DNA of 44,769 nucleotides, from the NCBI RefSeq assembly GCF_947491795.1, contig NZ_CANLKW010000012.1:1-44769 (forward strand). Reading direction: 5' to 3'. Both the position numbers and the translations under genes were made by a program. This DNA comes from an uncultured Roseobacter sp. Lineage in GTDB: Bacteria; Pseudomonadota; Alphaproteobacteria; Rhodobacterales; Rhodobacteraceae. The notes under the pieces are model-generated. The model ran no database searches. It worked only from the letters and a program-made list of their open reading frames with translations, and had not been told where the DNA came from. Numbering within the stretch: the stretch's first letter is position 1; each line of letters opens with the position of its first letter. This document shows positions 16,954 through 26,677 of the stretch, piece after piece.

Positions 16954-17925
16954 TCAGCTCTCCCATGGGGCGTGGCGGGGGCCCAGGGGCCGGGTCGCGT
17001 TGATCCAGATGTCGCGCCCTTCGGCGATGGCCACGGGCGGTGCGCGGCGTCCCAGAAGCCGGCGGGCATTGGCGATGCCCCGGCCCAGGTACCAGGCCAG
17101 GTTGGCGGCCATCAGTCCCGCCCGGCCATGGGCCTGATAGAGAAACCGTGTGCGCGAGCTATAGAAATAGGCCGGCAGGCGTTTGCGCGCGGCCGCCAGC
17201 GCCTTGACAGGCCCGGAGCCGCCGCGGAAATGCACCGCCACCGCTTCGCCCGCCCGCAGTACTTTCCACCCGGCGCGATGGGCGCGCAGACAGTATTCGG
17301 CGTCCTCGAAATAGAGAAAGTATCCCTCATCCATTGGACCAACCTGCTGCACCATTTCATGTCGCAGCAGAATGCAGGCAAAGCTCGCCCATTCGATGGC
17401 CTGCTCGTCTGGGTCCGGGCCCAGAGAGACTTCGCGTCCTTTCAGTGCCCTGGTCACCAGACCGGTATGGGCACTGCGTATGAGCTCGCTGGCAGGGCCG
17501 GGAAAACGGAAACAGTTGGGCTGGACGACACCGTCCTCGCCCTCAAGGCGGGGCACCACAAGACCCGCGTCGCTCCGGTTCTGCACCGGGCGCAGAATCT
17601 CCTCAAAAAAGCCGGGGCGCAGTAGCGCATCCGAGTTCAGCACCAGATACCAATCGGCAGCCCGGGCCGCGATGCCCTGGTTATGCCCGCCGGAAAAGCC
17701 GCTGTTGGCAGAAGAACGAACCAGCTCTACCGGAACCGGCGGAGAGACCGCTGTAATCCAGTCGGCAATGATGTCTGCTGAGCCGTCACCTGATGCATTG
17801 TCGACGACAACCACATGTCCGTCGATCCCGGTGGCATCCTGCAGGACATCTAGGACAGACCGGACGCACTGCAGGGTCAGATCCGCTGTACGGTAGTTGA
17901 TGATCGAGATGGCAATACGGGTCAC
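16954..17925 (-). CDS. Family 2 glycosyltransferase (WbbL/rhamnosyltransferase-like)
   Basis: 323 residues. It begins MTRIAISIINYRTADLTLQC and has VVVDNASGDGS, NSGFSGGHNQGI and YLVLNSDALLRPG (the metal-binding region); this set is typical of the WbbL/RfbF branch, often rhamnosyltransferases. EWASFACILLRHEMVQQVG and GYFLYFEDAEYCLRAHRAGW form the acceptor-side block. The start overlaps the stop of the Wzy-like gene by 4 bp (17922-17925). No rhamnose-synthesis genes occur in the window, so the donor is uncertain. Confidence 0.87.
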   Translation of the reverse strand: MTRIAISIINYRTADLTLQCVRSVLDVLQDATGIDGHVVVVDNASGDGSADIIADWITAVSPPVPVELVRSSANSGFSGGHNQGIAARAADWYLVLNSDALLRPGFFEEILRPVQNRSDAGLVVPRLEGEDGVVQPNCFRFPGPASELIRSAHTGLVTRALKGREVSLGPDPDEQAIEWASFACILLRHEMVQQVGPMDEGYFLYFEDAEYCLRAHRAGWKVLRAGEAVAVHFRGGSGPVKALAAARKRLPAYFYSSRTRFLYQAHGRAGLMAANLAWYLGRGIANARRLLGRRAPPVAIAEGRDIWINATRPLGPRHAPWES

Positions 17926-19412
17926 GGTTTCTTCCTGGTGGTAGTCCTAGTCTGTGGCCGGGTCCTGGCGTGCGGTGTTTTCTGGCGGGTATAGACCGGC
18001 CGGGCGTTCCGGGGGCCGGTGTCTGCGCGCTGATACCGCCGTCGTCCGGTGTCTTCGCTCTCATCCGTGTCATCAGCCTCGTCAGTGATTTTCCCCAGCT
18101 CAAGCCGCCCTGCGAGCGCGCCGGCAATCAGCCAGGTCACGGGCGTCAGACCGGAATTGGGGATGAGGTCAACCATATTGGCCGCAAGCATGATACAGAG
18201 CCCTGAAGTAGCTTGGGTCAACTGCCAAGAAGTAGATCGCCTGAAAAGCAAGACTACCGGCAGGACCAGCAGACCGAACCGCCCCAAGTATCCAACCCAG
18301 CCATTTGCAGTGATCAGGATTATCCAAGTCCCGTCAATGGTAGTTTGACGACCCGTCGCCTCGTCCACCACTCGATTCCGCCCGTAGCTTCCCCAACCAA
18401 AAACTGGGCGGCTATTAACTCTCTCCAGAAACTGCTCTTCTCGGACAAGCCGGAACTCTAGTGATGACGCTCTGGTTGGGTTTATCTGTTCAGCAATGTT
18501 AGTTAACCGTTCAGTCGGAATTACCCCTCCCCCACGTAAGACCGGATAGGTCAGGATAGTCAGGACGATAATAAGTGAGGCCAACATCTGCAGCCGAACA
18601 CTGAGCAGCAGCACAACAGGCAGCAGTACAATGCAGATCAGAAACGCGCCCAGTGTCTTGCTCAGAAAGAGTGTCATGAAAAGCCAGCCGATCATGCCGA
18701 TGAGCTGTGTCTTCAACTGGCCAGTGGCCTGACGCATCCAGGCTGCAGCACCCAGTACAGCGCAGCACAGGAAAATACCAAGAAAGAGGCCATGTTCGAG
18801 GAAAACCAGCGGGCGCCAGCCGCCGGCGCGATAGTGCTGTGCCCAAGAATGCGGGAAAAAGCCGTACACCATGCGGTTAATCTGCGGCGACATCCGCACC
18901 TCGTAAAGCGCCAGTAGCGAATACCCCAGGGCAGCCAGGCAGAGAATTTTCAGCAGCGTCAAATGCTGGTCGGGATGCGCCAGAAAGCGGCGACCCAGCA
19001 GAAAGGGGATCAGCGCAATGGCTACCGCCAGCAGGTTGGAGAAGGCATCATAGGGCCGCATGGCCTGATAGCGGTTTGCCCCATAGCGCAGGGTATCCCC
19101 GTTGGTTATCACGGTCATGAAGATCCCGACAAAGACCGCGATAAAGGCAATTTTGAGCAGCGGATGCGCCGGCAGCCAGCCGGGGCGGACGCCCTGCCCC
19201 TGTCCGGCGCTTATGGCCACGGCCAGGGCGGCGAGGGCCGCGGCAGATGTCTTGTTGTACTCGGGGATCAGGGGAGGATCGATCCCGATGGTTTCCGGCA
19301 GCAGCAGATATCCCGCAATCACGGTCAGCGCGATGGCGATGGTGTCGCTGTATTTTCGGAACATGGTGAGCGCGAGCACCGGCCATGCAAGAAGGGCAAT
19401 ATAGCCTGTCAT
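17922..19412 (-). CDS. O-antigen polymerase/ligase-like membrane protein (candidate Wzy)
   Basis: 496 residues from ATG 19412, overlapping the stop of the WecG-like gene. About 10-12 hydrophobic helices fill residues 1-430; the large periplasmic loop holds the conserved region GGVIPTERLTNIAEQ and RPVFGWGSYGRNRVVDEATG, where FGWGxGR-type motifs mark polymerases and ligases of this superfamily. The C-terminal ~60 residues are a hydrophilic Arg/Thr-rich tail. With Wzx at 32235 and Wzz at 6053, it is the natural candidate for the repeat-unit polymerase. A ligase function cannot be excluded from sequence alone. Parts of the gene, near 18200-18560, look slightly AT-richer than its ends. Confidence 0.8.
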   Translation of the reverse strand: MTGYIALLAWPVLALTMFRKYSDTIAIALTVIAGYLLLPETIGIDPPLIPEYNKTSAAALAALAVAISAGQGQGVRPGWLPAHPLLKIAFIAVFVGIFMTVITNGDTLRYGANRYQAMRPYDAFSNLLAVAIALIPFLLGRRFLAHPDQHLTLLKILCLAALGYSLLALYEVRMSPQINRMVYGFFPHSWAQHYRAGGWRPLVFLEHGLFLGIFLCCAVLGAAAWMRQATGQLKTQLIGMIGWLFMTLFLSKTLGAFLICIVLLPVVLLLSVRLQMLASLIIVLTILTYPVLRGGGVIPTERLTNIAEQINPTRASSLEFRLVREEQFLERVNSRPVFGWGSYGRNRVVDEATGRQTTIDGTWIILITANGWVGYLGRFGLLVLPVVLLFRRSTSWQLTQATSGLCIMLAANMVDLIPNSGLTPVTWLIAGALAGRLELGKITDEADDTDESEDTGRRRYQRADTGPRNARPVYTRQKTPHARTRPQTRTTTRKKP

Positions 19413-20194
19413 GGCTGTTTCCGCCGCCCTGCGCGCCGCAGCTGTCTGGCAGTCATGAAGAGCCCGGGAAGGATTGCGATACAGGCTGCATAACGCCCTG
19501 CAAGGCGCCGCGGGTTCCCCAGCATCCGCCAGAGCCATTCAGCAGCCACCGCCCGCACAAGGGCAGGCGCGCGTTTCTGCGTTCCGGCGATAAAGTCGAG
19601 GCCTGCCCCGATCGACAGGAACCCCATATGGGGCAGTCGGGCAAAAGCGCGCTCTGCAAAGATTTCCTGTTTGGGCGCGCCAAGAGCCAGAAAACAGACA
19701 CGCGCGCCCGAAGTTCGGAGCTCTTCGATGTAGGCGTCTGCTACGGCACCTTCGGGATCAAAGTCCATTGCGGGAGCAATCTGTGCGGCAATCTTTAAGG
19801 TGGGAAACTGTGTGACTAGGGCTCGAGCAGCTTTCTCTAATGTTTCGTTTGTAGTCCCTAGCAGCGCCACTGGTGCTTCCAAACATGCTGCCATTTCTGT
19901 CGCAGGGATGATCAGTTCAGAGCCTGGCACTAGCTCAACGGACTGACCAGAAAATCGCAATAGCCAAACGACCGGGCGGCCATCAGCGGTGACATGGGTA
20001 TGTCGAGCGTAGGCTGCTTGAAATCTGGGCTGCTGACGCAATTTCACCACATGGTCCAAGTTTAGCGTGGCCACAGAAAATCCATCTCCGTTTCCGAGAC
20101 GAGTTTGCATCTCCTGCAGAAGCACATGTGCAGACGGGACCGTCACACGAATTTCACTGCCTTCTTTCAAGTTATTGGTTCTAGCCCAGTCCAT
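19409..20194 (-). CDS. WecG/TagA/CpsF-family glycosyltransferase
   Basis: About 261 residues from ATG 20194, the usual family size. Conserved blocks: ATLNLDHVVKLRQQPRF, HVTADGRPVVWLLRF (the catalytic Asp is in TADG), PVALLGTTNETLEKAA, VCFLALGAPKQEIFAE and GAGLDFIAGTQKRAP. These membrane-associated enzymes add the second sugar to the lipid-linked first sugar. The frame stays open upstream to 20419, but that extra 75-residue stretch has no family similarity and runs into the IS3 element; ATG 20224 is another possible start. It is the first gene of the leftward operon. Its promoter region (20195-20421) abuts an insertion sequence, so expression may have been rewired. Confidence 0.85.
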   Translation of the reverse strand: MDWARTNNLKEGSEIRVTVPSAHVLLQEMQTRLGNGDGFSVATLNLDHVVKLRQQPRFQAAYARHTHVTADGRPVVWLLRFSGQSVELVPGSELIIPATEMAACLEAPVALLGTTNETLEKAARALVTQFPTLKIAAQIAPAMDFDPEGAVADAYIEELRTSGARVCFLALGAPKQEIFAERAFARLPHMGFLSIGAGLDFIAGTQKRAPALVRAVAAEWLWRMLGNPRRLAGRYAACIAILPGLFMTARQLRRAGRRKQP

Positions 20195-20421
20195 CTTTAA
20201 CTCTCTCTGCAGGCCAGCCGACATCTGTTCGAAGCCGACATATATCCCATTCACACAGTATATTGTTTTTTGACCAAAAAAAGATGGCGAAAGCGTGGAT
20301 ATCACGCGTTTATCTGTTGTTGAACTTTTACAAGATATTCTAGAGTTGTTACCAACTATGGCTACTAGTATGCGGTTTAGAAGTGGTTCGGTTTGTCTGA
20401 ACAGTTCGAGCCGTTCCATAA

Positions 20422-21459
20422 GTGGATTTTCCGCTCGCTTATGCCGCCACCGGGATTGGTAGCGACGGGTTGAGATTGCCTGATTGGGCGTCTGCCCGTC
20501 CAGCGATGAGTGTGGTCTCCTGCCGTTGTAGAATGCCAGATACCGTTCTAGGCTTTCGCGTGCGACTGAGACGCTGTCATAAGCGCGCAGGTAGACTTCC
20601 TCGTATTTGATCGTCTGTCAGAGCAGCTCAACGAATACGTTGTCGCGCCACGCCCCTTTGCCGTCCATGCTGATCTGGATATCGGCATCCTTCAGGACCT
20701 TGATGAAATCTATGGATGTGAACTGGTTGCCCTGATCGGCATTCATGATCCCTGGTTTACCTTGGCGGCGCATCGCCTCTTTCAAAGTTTCGACACACGG
20801 TTCAGCTTCCAGCGTCGTTGACAGTCGCCAAGCCAGAACTTTCCGGCTGAACCAGTCCAGCACGGCAACGAGATAGACGAAGCCGCGCGCCATAGGGATG
20901 TAGGTAATGTCCATTGCCCAAACCCGATTGGGTCGTGTCACAGTCAGCTTTCTCAGCAGATAGGGATAAACCTTGTGGCCCGGCGCCAGTTTCGACGTGT
21001 TCGGCCTTCGGTACAAGGCCTGGATGCCCATCCGCTTCATGCAGGTGGCCACATGCAGCCGCCCGTCGGTGAGGCCCTCCCGAAGCAAAAGACCCTTCAT
21101 CATCCGGCTGTCCGCAAACGGATAGTCCATGTGAAGCTCATCGATCCGACGCATCAGCCTGAGGTCATCTTCGCAGACCGGACGCGGCTCATAGTACAGA
21201 CTACCCCGGCTGATCCCGAACAGATCGGCCTTGGCGAGTGCTTCTCCCAAAAAAACGTTTTCCAGCGTCAGTTGGCCGATCTTCGCGTGCAATGATTCGA
21301 CATCGCTCTAGGGCTCTTTCGACGATTTCGGTTTGTCGCCCTTCAATGCAGCCAATGCGACTTTCGCCTTGAATGCAGGGCTGTGGTTCCGTCTTGGTCG
21401 TCTTGCCATCTTCGCTCCTTCGTCCCGGCACGCTGCCGGATCAGGAGCGGAAAATCCAC
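20422..21459 (-). mobile_element. IS3-family insertion sequence, internally deleted, inactive
   Basis: Perfect 15-bp inverted ends, GTGGATTTTCCGCTC (20422-20436) and its complement (21445-21459), bound a 1038-bp element, shorter than the ~1.25 kb usual for IS3 types. No matching target duplication is visible (TAA against CTA), which suggests later rearrangement or an old insertion. It sits directly upstream of the WecG-like gene, pointing the same way as that operon. Confidence 0.85.
20437..21409 (-). pseudogene. IS3 transposase orfA/orfB, deleted and interrupted by a stop
   Basis: orfA starts at ATG 21409 (MARRPRRNHSPAFKAKVALA, then LKGDKPK) but jumps after some 35 residues, through a TAG, to ESLHAKIGQLTLENVFLGEA; the middle of orfA, with its HTH and leucine zipper, is missing. 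orfB reads ISRGSLYYEPRPV, VWAMDITYIPMARGFVYLVA (first Asp) and GIMNADQGNQFTS (second Asp), then stops at TGA after DNVFVELL. The frame continues beyond as QTIKYEEVYLRAYDS (catalytic Glu region) and FYNGRRPHSSLDGQTP. In related proteins a Trp lies at the stop position, so TGG became TGA. Non-functional. Confidence 0.85.
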
Positions 21460-21649
21460 CTAGCTCAACTATTCAGATTCGTCGGGCCACCTCTACAGAA
21501 AGAAACAAGAACGGATTCTACACCTGAGCGGCCCGGATAATGGGACTGAGTCAAGCACTTGATCGCACAAGGGCATCTTTACTCATGAGAAGGTAGTAGG
21601 CATAGAAGTGGGGGCAGATTTAGCCAAGATTCAAAAATGGGAGGTTTTC

Positions 21650-22894
21650 TTGCACATTGTGTATCTGACTGGAGAATACCCCGCCATCTCTCATACTTTT
21701 ATTCAGCGTGAAGTTGTAGAATTGCGAGCGCAAGGATTTAAGGTTTCCACCTGTTCCATCCGCTGTACAGGACCCGAGCACCGCCGGGGCGCCGAAGAAC
21801 AGGATGCTGCAGCCACAACATTCTATGTGCTTGAGGCTGCCCGTCGCCCTAGCATACTGTTTCCGGCACTTTTCGGAGTATTTCGGCGACCGAAGGCGCT
21901 TTGGCACGCTGTCAGCCTTGCTTGGTCTATCAGGCCACCAGGGCTAAGAGCCCTGTTCTACCAGCTTTTCTATCTGGTTGAGGCAATAGTGTTAGCATAC
22001 CATCTGCGCCATGTTGGTGCTACACATCTGCACAACCATTTCGGCAATTCCAGTTGCAGTGTGGCAATGCTGACAAGTGCGATTTCAAACGTACCATTCA
22101 GCTACACGATGCATGGACCAGCAATCTTCTTTGAACCCCTGAAATGGCGAATAGATAAAAAGATCGCGCGCGCGCAATTCGTAGCTTGCATAAGTCATTT
22201 CTGCCGCAGTCAAGGCATGATCTTTTCAGATCCGATACACTGGACTAAGCTCCGCATTGTGCATTGTGCCGTAACGCTGGACCGATATGACAAGGAAACT
22301 GCAGCACCAGCGCGAAAACGGATTATCTTTGTAGGCCGTCTAGCCGCCGTCAAAGGAGTACGCGTGCTGCTCGAAGCATTTGCACTGGCCCAGCGAGCCC
22401 ATCCAGATGCAGAACTGATCTTAGTGGGCGATGGGGTAGAACGGCATGATATCGAGGCTCATTCTAAAGCGCTTGGTTGTGACGGAGCTGTACGCTTTAC
22501 CGGATACCTATCGCAGCCTGAAGTTACTGCCGAGCTGGCACAGGCGGATATCTTTGCGCTACCCAGTTTTGCCGAAGGCGTCCCTGTAGTTCTGATGGAG
22601 GCTATGGCCAGTCGTCTTCCAGTAATTGCTACGCGCGTTGCTGGGATACCAGAGCTGGTTATCGACGGCCAAAACGGTTACGTGGTTCCCCCTGGAGATG
22701 TCGGGGCCTTCAGTGCTGCCCTGATCACCTTGCTAGACGATCCAAAAAAGTGTGAATATATGGGACAGTCAGGCCGATCACATATAGAGGCAGAGTACAA
22801 CCTGTCAAAAGAGGTTGCTTGGCTGGCTAGCCTGTTCGACGGTACCGCACCTGCCGGCGCCATACGCCCCAATGATGATATAACTACAACATAA
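21650..22894 (+). CDS. Family 4 glycosyltransferase, compositionally foreign
   Basis: 414 residues. TTG 21650 has GGGAGG at the right distance and gives the standard start (LHIVYLTGEYPAISHTFIQRE); GTG 21608 would add 14 odd residues. GT-B fold: the N-terminal domain contains HNHFGNSSCSVAMLTS and YTMHGPAIFF; the C-terminal donor domain has RIIFVGRLAAVKGVRVLLEA, ELILVGDGVERHD and FALPSFAEGVPVVLMEAMAS (the EX7E motif). It resembles colanic-acid-type WcaL transferases. The coding is noticeably AT-richer and uses more A/T third positions than the flanking EPS genes. It lies between two dead IS3 copies, so it was probably acquired separately. Confidence 0.87.
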   Translation: MHIVYLTGEYPAISHTFIQREVVELRAQGFKVSTCSIRCTGPEHRRGAEEQDAAATTFYVLEAARRPSILFPALFGVFRRPKALWHAVSLAWSIRPPGLRALFYQLFYLVEAIVLAYHLRHVGATHLHNHFGNSSCSVAMLTSAISNVPFSYTMHGPAIFFEPLKWRIDKKIARAQFVACISHFCRSQGMIFSDPIHWTKLRIVHCAVTLDRYDKETAAPARKRIIFVGRLAAVKGVRVLLEAFALAQRAHPDAELILVGDGVERHDIEAHSKALGCDGAVRFTGYLSQPEVTAELAQADIFALPSFAEGVPVVLMEAMASRLPVIATRVAGIPELVIDGQNGYVVPPGDVGAFSAALITLLDDPKKCEYMGQSGRSHIEAEYNLSKEVAWLASLFDGTAPAGAIRPNDDITTT

Positions 22895-23032
22895 AAATTG
22901 GTTTTCTTCTCTATGAATACCAAGACCAGATGTGTTTGGCATTTTAGCGGAACATTTTCGCATCGAAACTTTCTACTGTGCTGAATTTTGGTTGCAGCGC
23001 ACGATCTAATGCACCGCTCACACAGCACAATT

Positions 23033-24212
23033 AAAGAGGTCCCACGTTTTCGGACAGTTTTGCAGCGTTTCTACGGTGTATCGGGTTTAGGTTTCATGCT
23101 GCCGTCTGCTTTTCTGAGCCCGCCCAATATGCGTCGTCCGGCGTTCGCCGATCAAGCGCGGAATGAAGCCGCTCGGTGTTGTAGAATGCCATCCAGTTTT
23201 TGACGACCTTTGGCGCCTGGAAGCCGTCGTCGATCTCTTCGAGGTAGATCGCTTTCTGTTTCAAAGATAGCCACAGACGTTCGATAAAGATATTGTCGAG
23301 GTAGCGGCCTCGACCGTCCATCGAGATGCGCACGCCTGCTTCGGTCAGCGTGGTGATCTAGGCCGAACCGGTGAACTGGCTGCATTGATCCGCATTCATT
23401 ATCTCGGGTGGCCCATGTCTGGCGATGGCTTCATTCGCCGCATCGACACAGAAGTCAGCGTGCATTGTATTCGATAGCCGCCAACTCAGGACCTTACGGG
23501 AGGCCCAGTCCATGATCGCGATGAGATACAGGAAGCCGTTCCTGACCGGCACGAAGGTGATGTCGGCGCACCAAACCTGGTTTTGCCGGTCGATATGCAT
23601 CTTCCTCAGTAGATACGGGTAGACCGGGTTCCGCGGGTGAGGCCGGCTCGTTCTGGGACGTCTGTAGATCGCTTCCAAGCCCATCTTGGCCATCAGGCGC
23701 CTGACCCGGTGCCGTCCGATGGCCGTCCCTTTCCGGCGCAAATAGGCCGCGATCTGACGTGACCCAAAGAACGGATATTTGGTGAACACACGGTCGATCT
23801 CTTTCATCATCGCCAGCGTGTCCGCGTCGATCCCGACCGGCGTGTAGTAGAACGCCGACCGCGACAGCCGCACCAATTTGCATTGCTGGCAGATACTCAA
23901 ATCGGGGTGATTTCGCTGGATCGTGGCGCGTTTCTTTGCCGGACTCACCTTTTGAGCCCGTCCGACAAAAATCGTTCTCGACCGCCAGCCTCCCGATCTT
24001 GGCGTGCAATTCCTTGATCTCCGCCTCAGTCGGCCCCTCAGGCTTGCCACCGCGGGAGAACACGTCCGCCATGCGTTCCACAGCCTAGCGCTTCCAGCGC
24101 CACCTTCGCCTTAAACTAGTCTGTAAACTTCCGGCGTTTCGCTATTCTCGTATCCCTTCAAAGGTTTGGGATACACCTTAGCCGACTGTCCAGTTTTCTG
24201 GGACCACTTCAG
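23033..24212 (-). mobile_element. Second IS3-family insertion sequence, inactive
   Basis: Imperfect inverted ends share the pattern AAG-GGTCCCA...GGACAGT (left from about 23033; right near 24187-24212, read as complement). Size about 1.18 kb. It is a different IS3 subgroup from the copy at 20422: ends and proteins differ. The 138 bases before it (22895-23032) and 160 bases after it (24213-24374) contain no gene I can support. Confidence 0.75.
23094..24145 (-). pseudogene. IS3 transposase orfA/orfB, deleted, frameshifted and stopped
   Basis: orfA is recognisable as AKRRKFTD, then TAG, then FKAKVALEAL; its start codon position reads ATA (24143-24145). After LEAL it skips the middle of orfA and resumes at VERMADVFSRGGKPEG and EIKELHAKIGRLAVENDF. 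A frameshift leads into orfB: SPAKKRATIQ, LVRLSRSAFYYTPVGID, VWCADITFVPVRNGFLYLIA (first Asp) and EIMNADQCSQFTGSA (second Asp), where TAG stops it. The frame continues ITTLTEAGVRISMDGRGRYLD and LDNIFIERLWLSLKQ to TGA near 23094. Several independent lesions; dead. Confidence 0.85.
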
Positions 24213-24374
24213 TGCAATCCTTGCAGAGATATCAGAATAATTATAGGAGAGGATATGATAACTAAAACATCAGATAGGTTATTTACACCGAGTTGATTGC
24301 AAGTTTTCTGATCACAGCGCCCATGTGATCGTCAGAACGCTTGAGTTTTTCTGTAAAGTAAAAATGTCCTGAAC

Positions 24375-25451
24375 ATGCGCATCACCTTTCTCCTACCGCA
24401 GGTTAATATGTCGGGTGGCATCCGTGTTATTGCCCTCTACGCTCAAGCTATGGCCGCTCGGGGCCATAAAGTGAGACTGATATCAGTTAAAACCGCCCAA
24501 CCGACATGGCACCAGCAGGTCAGGTCTGTGATCAAAGGTACAGGATGGATCACCAGGCTTGATCATATTCCGTCACATATCGACGGCACGGGCCTGGATC
24601 ATCAGGTGCTGGATGTACCGGTTATTGAGAACCGCCATGTCCCGCCTGCCGATGTTGTTGTGGCCACCTGGTGGGAAACAGCACTCTGGGCCCGGACCTT
24701 CACCCCTGACAAAGGCAAACAGGCGTATTTCATGCAGGACTACGGGGCTGCAGGTCAGGAGATTGAGAAAATCTCAGAAACTTGGGCGCTTCCCTTTCAT
24801 TTTATCACACTGACCCAGGCCCTGAGCCGGATGATCCGCGACTGTAATGCAGAGGCCGTGATCAATATTGTGCCGAATTCTGTTGATACTGATCTGTTCC
24901 ACGCAAAACCGCGCCAGCAGCAGGATCCGCCTGCGGTCGGGCTGCTGTACCGCGATGTGCATTCCAAGGGCATGGATATCGCCTTTGACGCGATCAGACT
25001 AGCCCGCACCATACTGCCTGACCTGAAAGTACGTGCTTATGGTTTCTGGAAACCCGAAAACAACCTGCTGACAGGCCCGGGCGCAGAGTTCTCGTTCCGC
25101 CCCGAAGACGGCAGACTGGCAGAGGTCTACAGCAGCTGTGACGCCTGGCTGTTTCCCAGCCGGATCGAAGGGTTCGGCCTACCGATCCTAGAGGCCATGG
25201 CCTGCCGTACCCCCGTCATTTCAACACCTGTCGGCGCTGCCCCGGAACTGGTCACCCCGGCGCGTGGCCGCCTTGTACCACATGAGGATGCCAAGGCCAT
25301 GGCCGCAGCCATTACAGAGATTGCCACCATGGATGGCAGCGCATGGCAGCAAATGTCTCAGGCCTGCGAGGACTTTGCTCTGTCCTATTCATGGTCTGAC
25401 GCGGCAGACCGGTTTGAAGCCGCCCTCATCCAAGCCGCCCGGGCCCCATGA
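24375..25451 (+). CDS. Family 4 glycosyltransferase
   Basis: 358 residues, GT-B fold. N-terminus MRITFLLPQVNMSGGIRVIA with the acceptor-side glycine loop; the donor domain has VPNSVDTDLFHAKP, GLLYRDVHSKGMDIAFDAI and WLFPSRIEGFGLPILEAMAC with the EX7E catalytic pair. Next to it, overlapping by 4 bp (ATGA at 25448), is another GT4 gene, so the two form a small operon. The dead IS3 at 23033-24212 lies 162 bases upstream and may have separated the pair from its original promoter. Sugar specificity unknown. Confidence 0.88.
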   Translation: MRITFLLPQVNMSGGIRVIALYAQAMAARGHKVRLISVKTAQPTWHQQVRSVIKGTGWITRLDHIPSHIDGTGLDHQVLDVPVIENRHVPPADVVVATWWETALWARTFTPDKGKQAYFMQDYGAAGQEIEKISETWALPFHFITLTQALSRMIRDCNAEAVINIVPNSVDTDLFHAKPRQQQDPPAVGLLYRDVHSKGMDIAFDAIRLARTILPDLKVRAYGFWKPENNLLTGPGAEFSFRPEDGRLAEVYSSCDAWLFPSRIEGFGLPILEAMACRTPVISTPVGAAPELVTPARGRLVPHEDAKAMAAAITEIATMDGSAWQQMSQACEDFALSYSWSDAADRFEAALIQAARAP

Positions 25452-26662
25452 TTGCCGGGACCTATACACTTTTCACCCGCATCCCGCTCTATTCCGGACC
25501 GGGTGGGACCTGTTATGCGGGCGATCTGTGGGAAAAGGATCTCTCTGAACATCTGAGCTATATTCCAGGCTTCCGGATCTGCTGCCCGGTGCTGCCGGCA
25601 GAGGCCGCCCCCGGGAATATCAGGCCCGTGTCAGGTCTGGACAGCAAAGACGTCATCGCCCTTGCACCGGACGGTGGCTGGGGATCTGTGCTGCGCAACC
25701 TACTGCCTAACTTCCGGCGCGTTCTGCACGCGGTGCGCAGTACAGAAATCGTACATTCAGGGGGGGCAGGATGGGCCTTTCCGCTGTCCTACTACATTGT
25801 TCTGTTGCGCCCTTTTCTATCTTTCAAATGGATTATGGTGATTGAATCATCCTTCTGGATGAAGGCAGAAAACCAGCGCCCGTCCCTACGCCAATGGGCG
25901 TCACACCACTTCAATATGGCGATGGTCCGGCACTGCCTGCGACATGCAGATGCCCATATATTCACCCAGAAATGGTACCAAGACGTGCTTTCCGACAGGG
26001 ATCGCGGCACCCCTGTGCATATCGCCCCCGCGGTCTGGGTCAGTGACGTCGACATTCTTGATCCCCGCGCCCATGCAAACATGCAACCGAAACGTCAGGG
26101 CCCTGCCCGGTTGTTTTTTCCGGCCCGGCTTGTGGCGGACAAAGGTGTAGATACGGTTCTGGAGGCGATCCGGATATTTTCATGCGCACAGCCGGCTGGG
26201 TCCGTGCCACAGCTTGAGATCACCGTCATGGGGACAGGCGACATGGCCGGGACATGCCGCGCCTTTGCACAAGACCCCCATTCTGGTGTGACGGTCAGAT
26301 TTCTGCCGCCCGTGGATTATGGCGCGCCCTTTCTGAGCGCCTTGCGCGGATATGAAGCCGTTATCATTGCCAACCGAAAACCAGAGCAGCCACGCATCGT
26401 CTTTGACGCTTTCAGCCAAGGCGTTCCCTGTATTGCCAGCAAAACCCCCGGGATAGAGACACTTGTTTCAGAACAGGAAACAGGCTGGTTGTTTGAAAAA
26501 GATGACGCCCGGGCACTGGCAGATCTGTTTCAGAAGGCTGTTGACGCACAGCAGACCCTGGAGGATATGGGGGTGCAGGCGCTGGCGGCTGCAAAAAATT
26601 GGACTCATACGAGAATGCACGAAGACCGCGCAGCGTTTCTTAAAGAAGTGCTCGAACTCTGA
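25448..26662 (+). CDS. Family 4 glycosyltransferase
   Basis: 404 residues starting in the ATGA overlap at 25448. The N-terminal half is variable (MIAGTYTLFTRIPLYSGPGG). The C-terminal donor domain reads RLFFPARLVADKGVDTVLEA, EITVMGTGDMAGTCRAF, then KPEQPRIVFDAFSQGVPCIA and GIETLVSEQETGWLFEKDD. The position of the usual ExxE pair is occupied by the EQPRIVFDAFSQG segment, so the second acidic residue appears replaced by Asp; this variation occurs in some GT4 members. Second gene of the pair with 24375-25451. A decayed IS3 begins right after its stop. Confidence 0.82.
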   Translation: MIAGTYTLFTRIPLYSGPGGTCYAGDLWEKDLSEHLSYIPGFRICCPVLPAEAAPGNIRPVSGLDSKDVIALAPDGGWGSVLRNLLPNFRRVLHAVRSTEIVHSGGAGWAFPLSYYIVLLRPFLSFKWIMVIESSFWMKAENQRPSLRQWASHHFNMAMVRHCLRHADAHIFTQKWYQDVLSDRDRGTPVHIAPAVWVSDVDILDPRAHANMQPKRQGPARLFFPARLVADKGVDTVLEAIRIFSCAQPAGSVPQLEITVMGTGDMAGTCRAFAQDPHSGVTVRFLPPVDYGAPFLSALRGYEAVIIANRKPEQPRIVFDAFSQGVPCIASKTPGIETLVSEQETGWLFEKDDARALADLFQKAVDAQQTLEDMGVQALAAAKNWTHTRMHEDRAAFLKEVLEL

Positions 26663-26677
26663 TCCTCCCCCACTGAG

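Noticed and set aside
19409..20419. Longer 336-residue version of the WecG/TagA enzyme
   Set aside because: The extra N-terminal 75 residues have no family similarity and run out of the adjacent IS3 end; the family's normal length fits the start at 20194.
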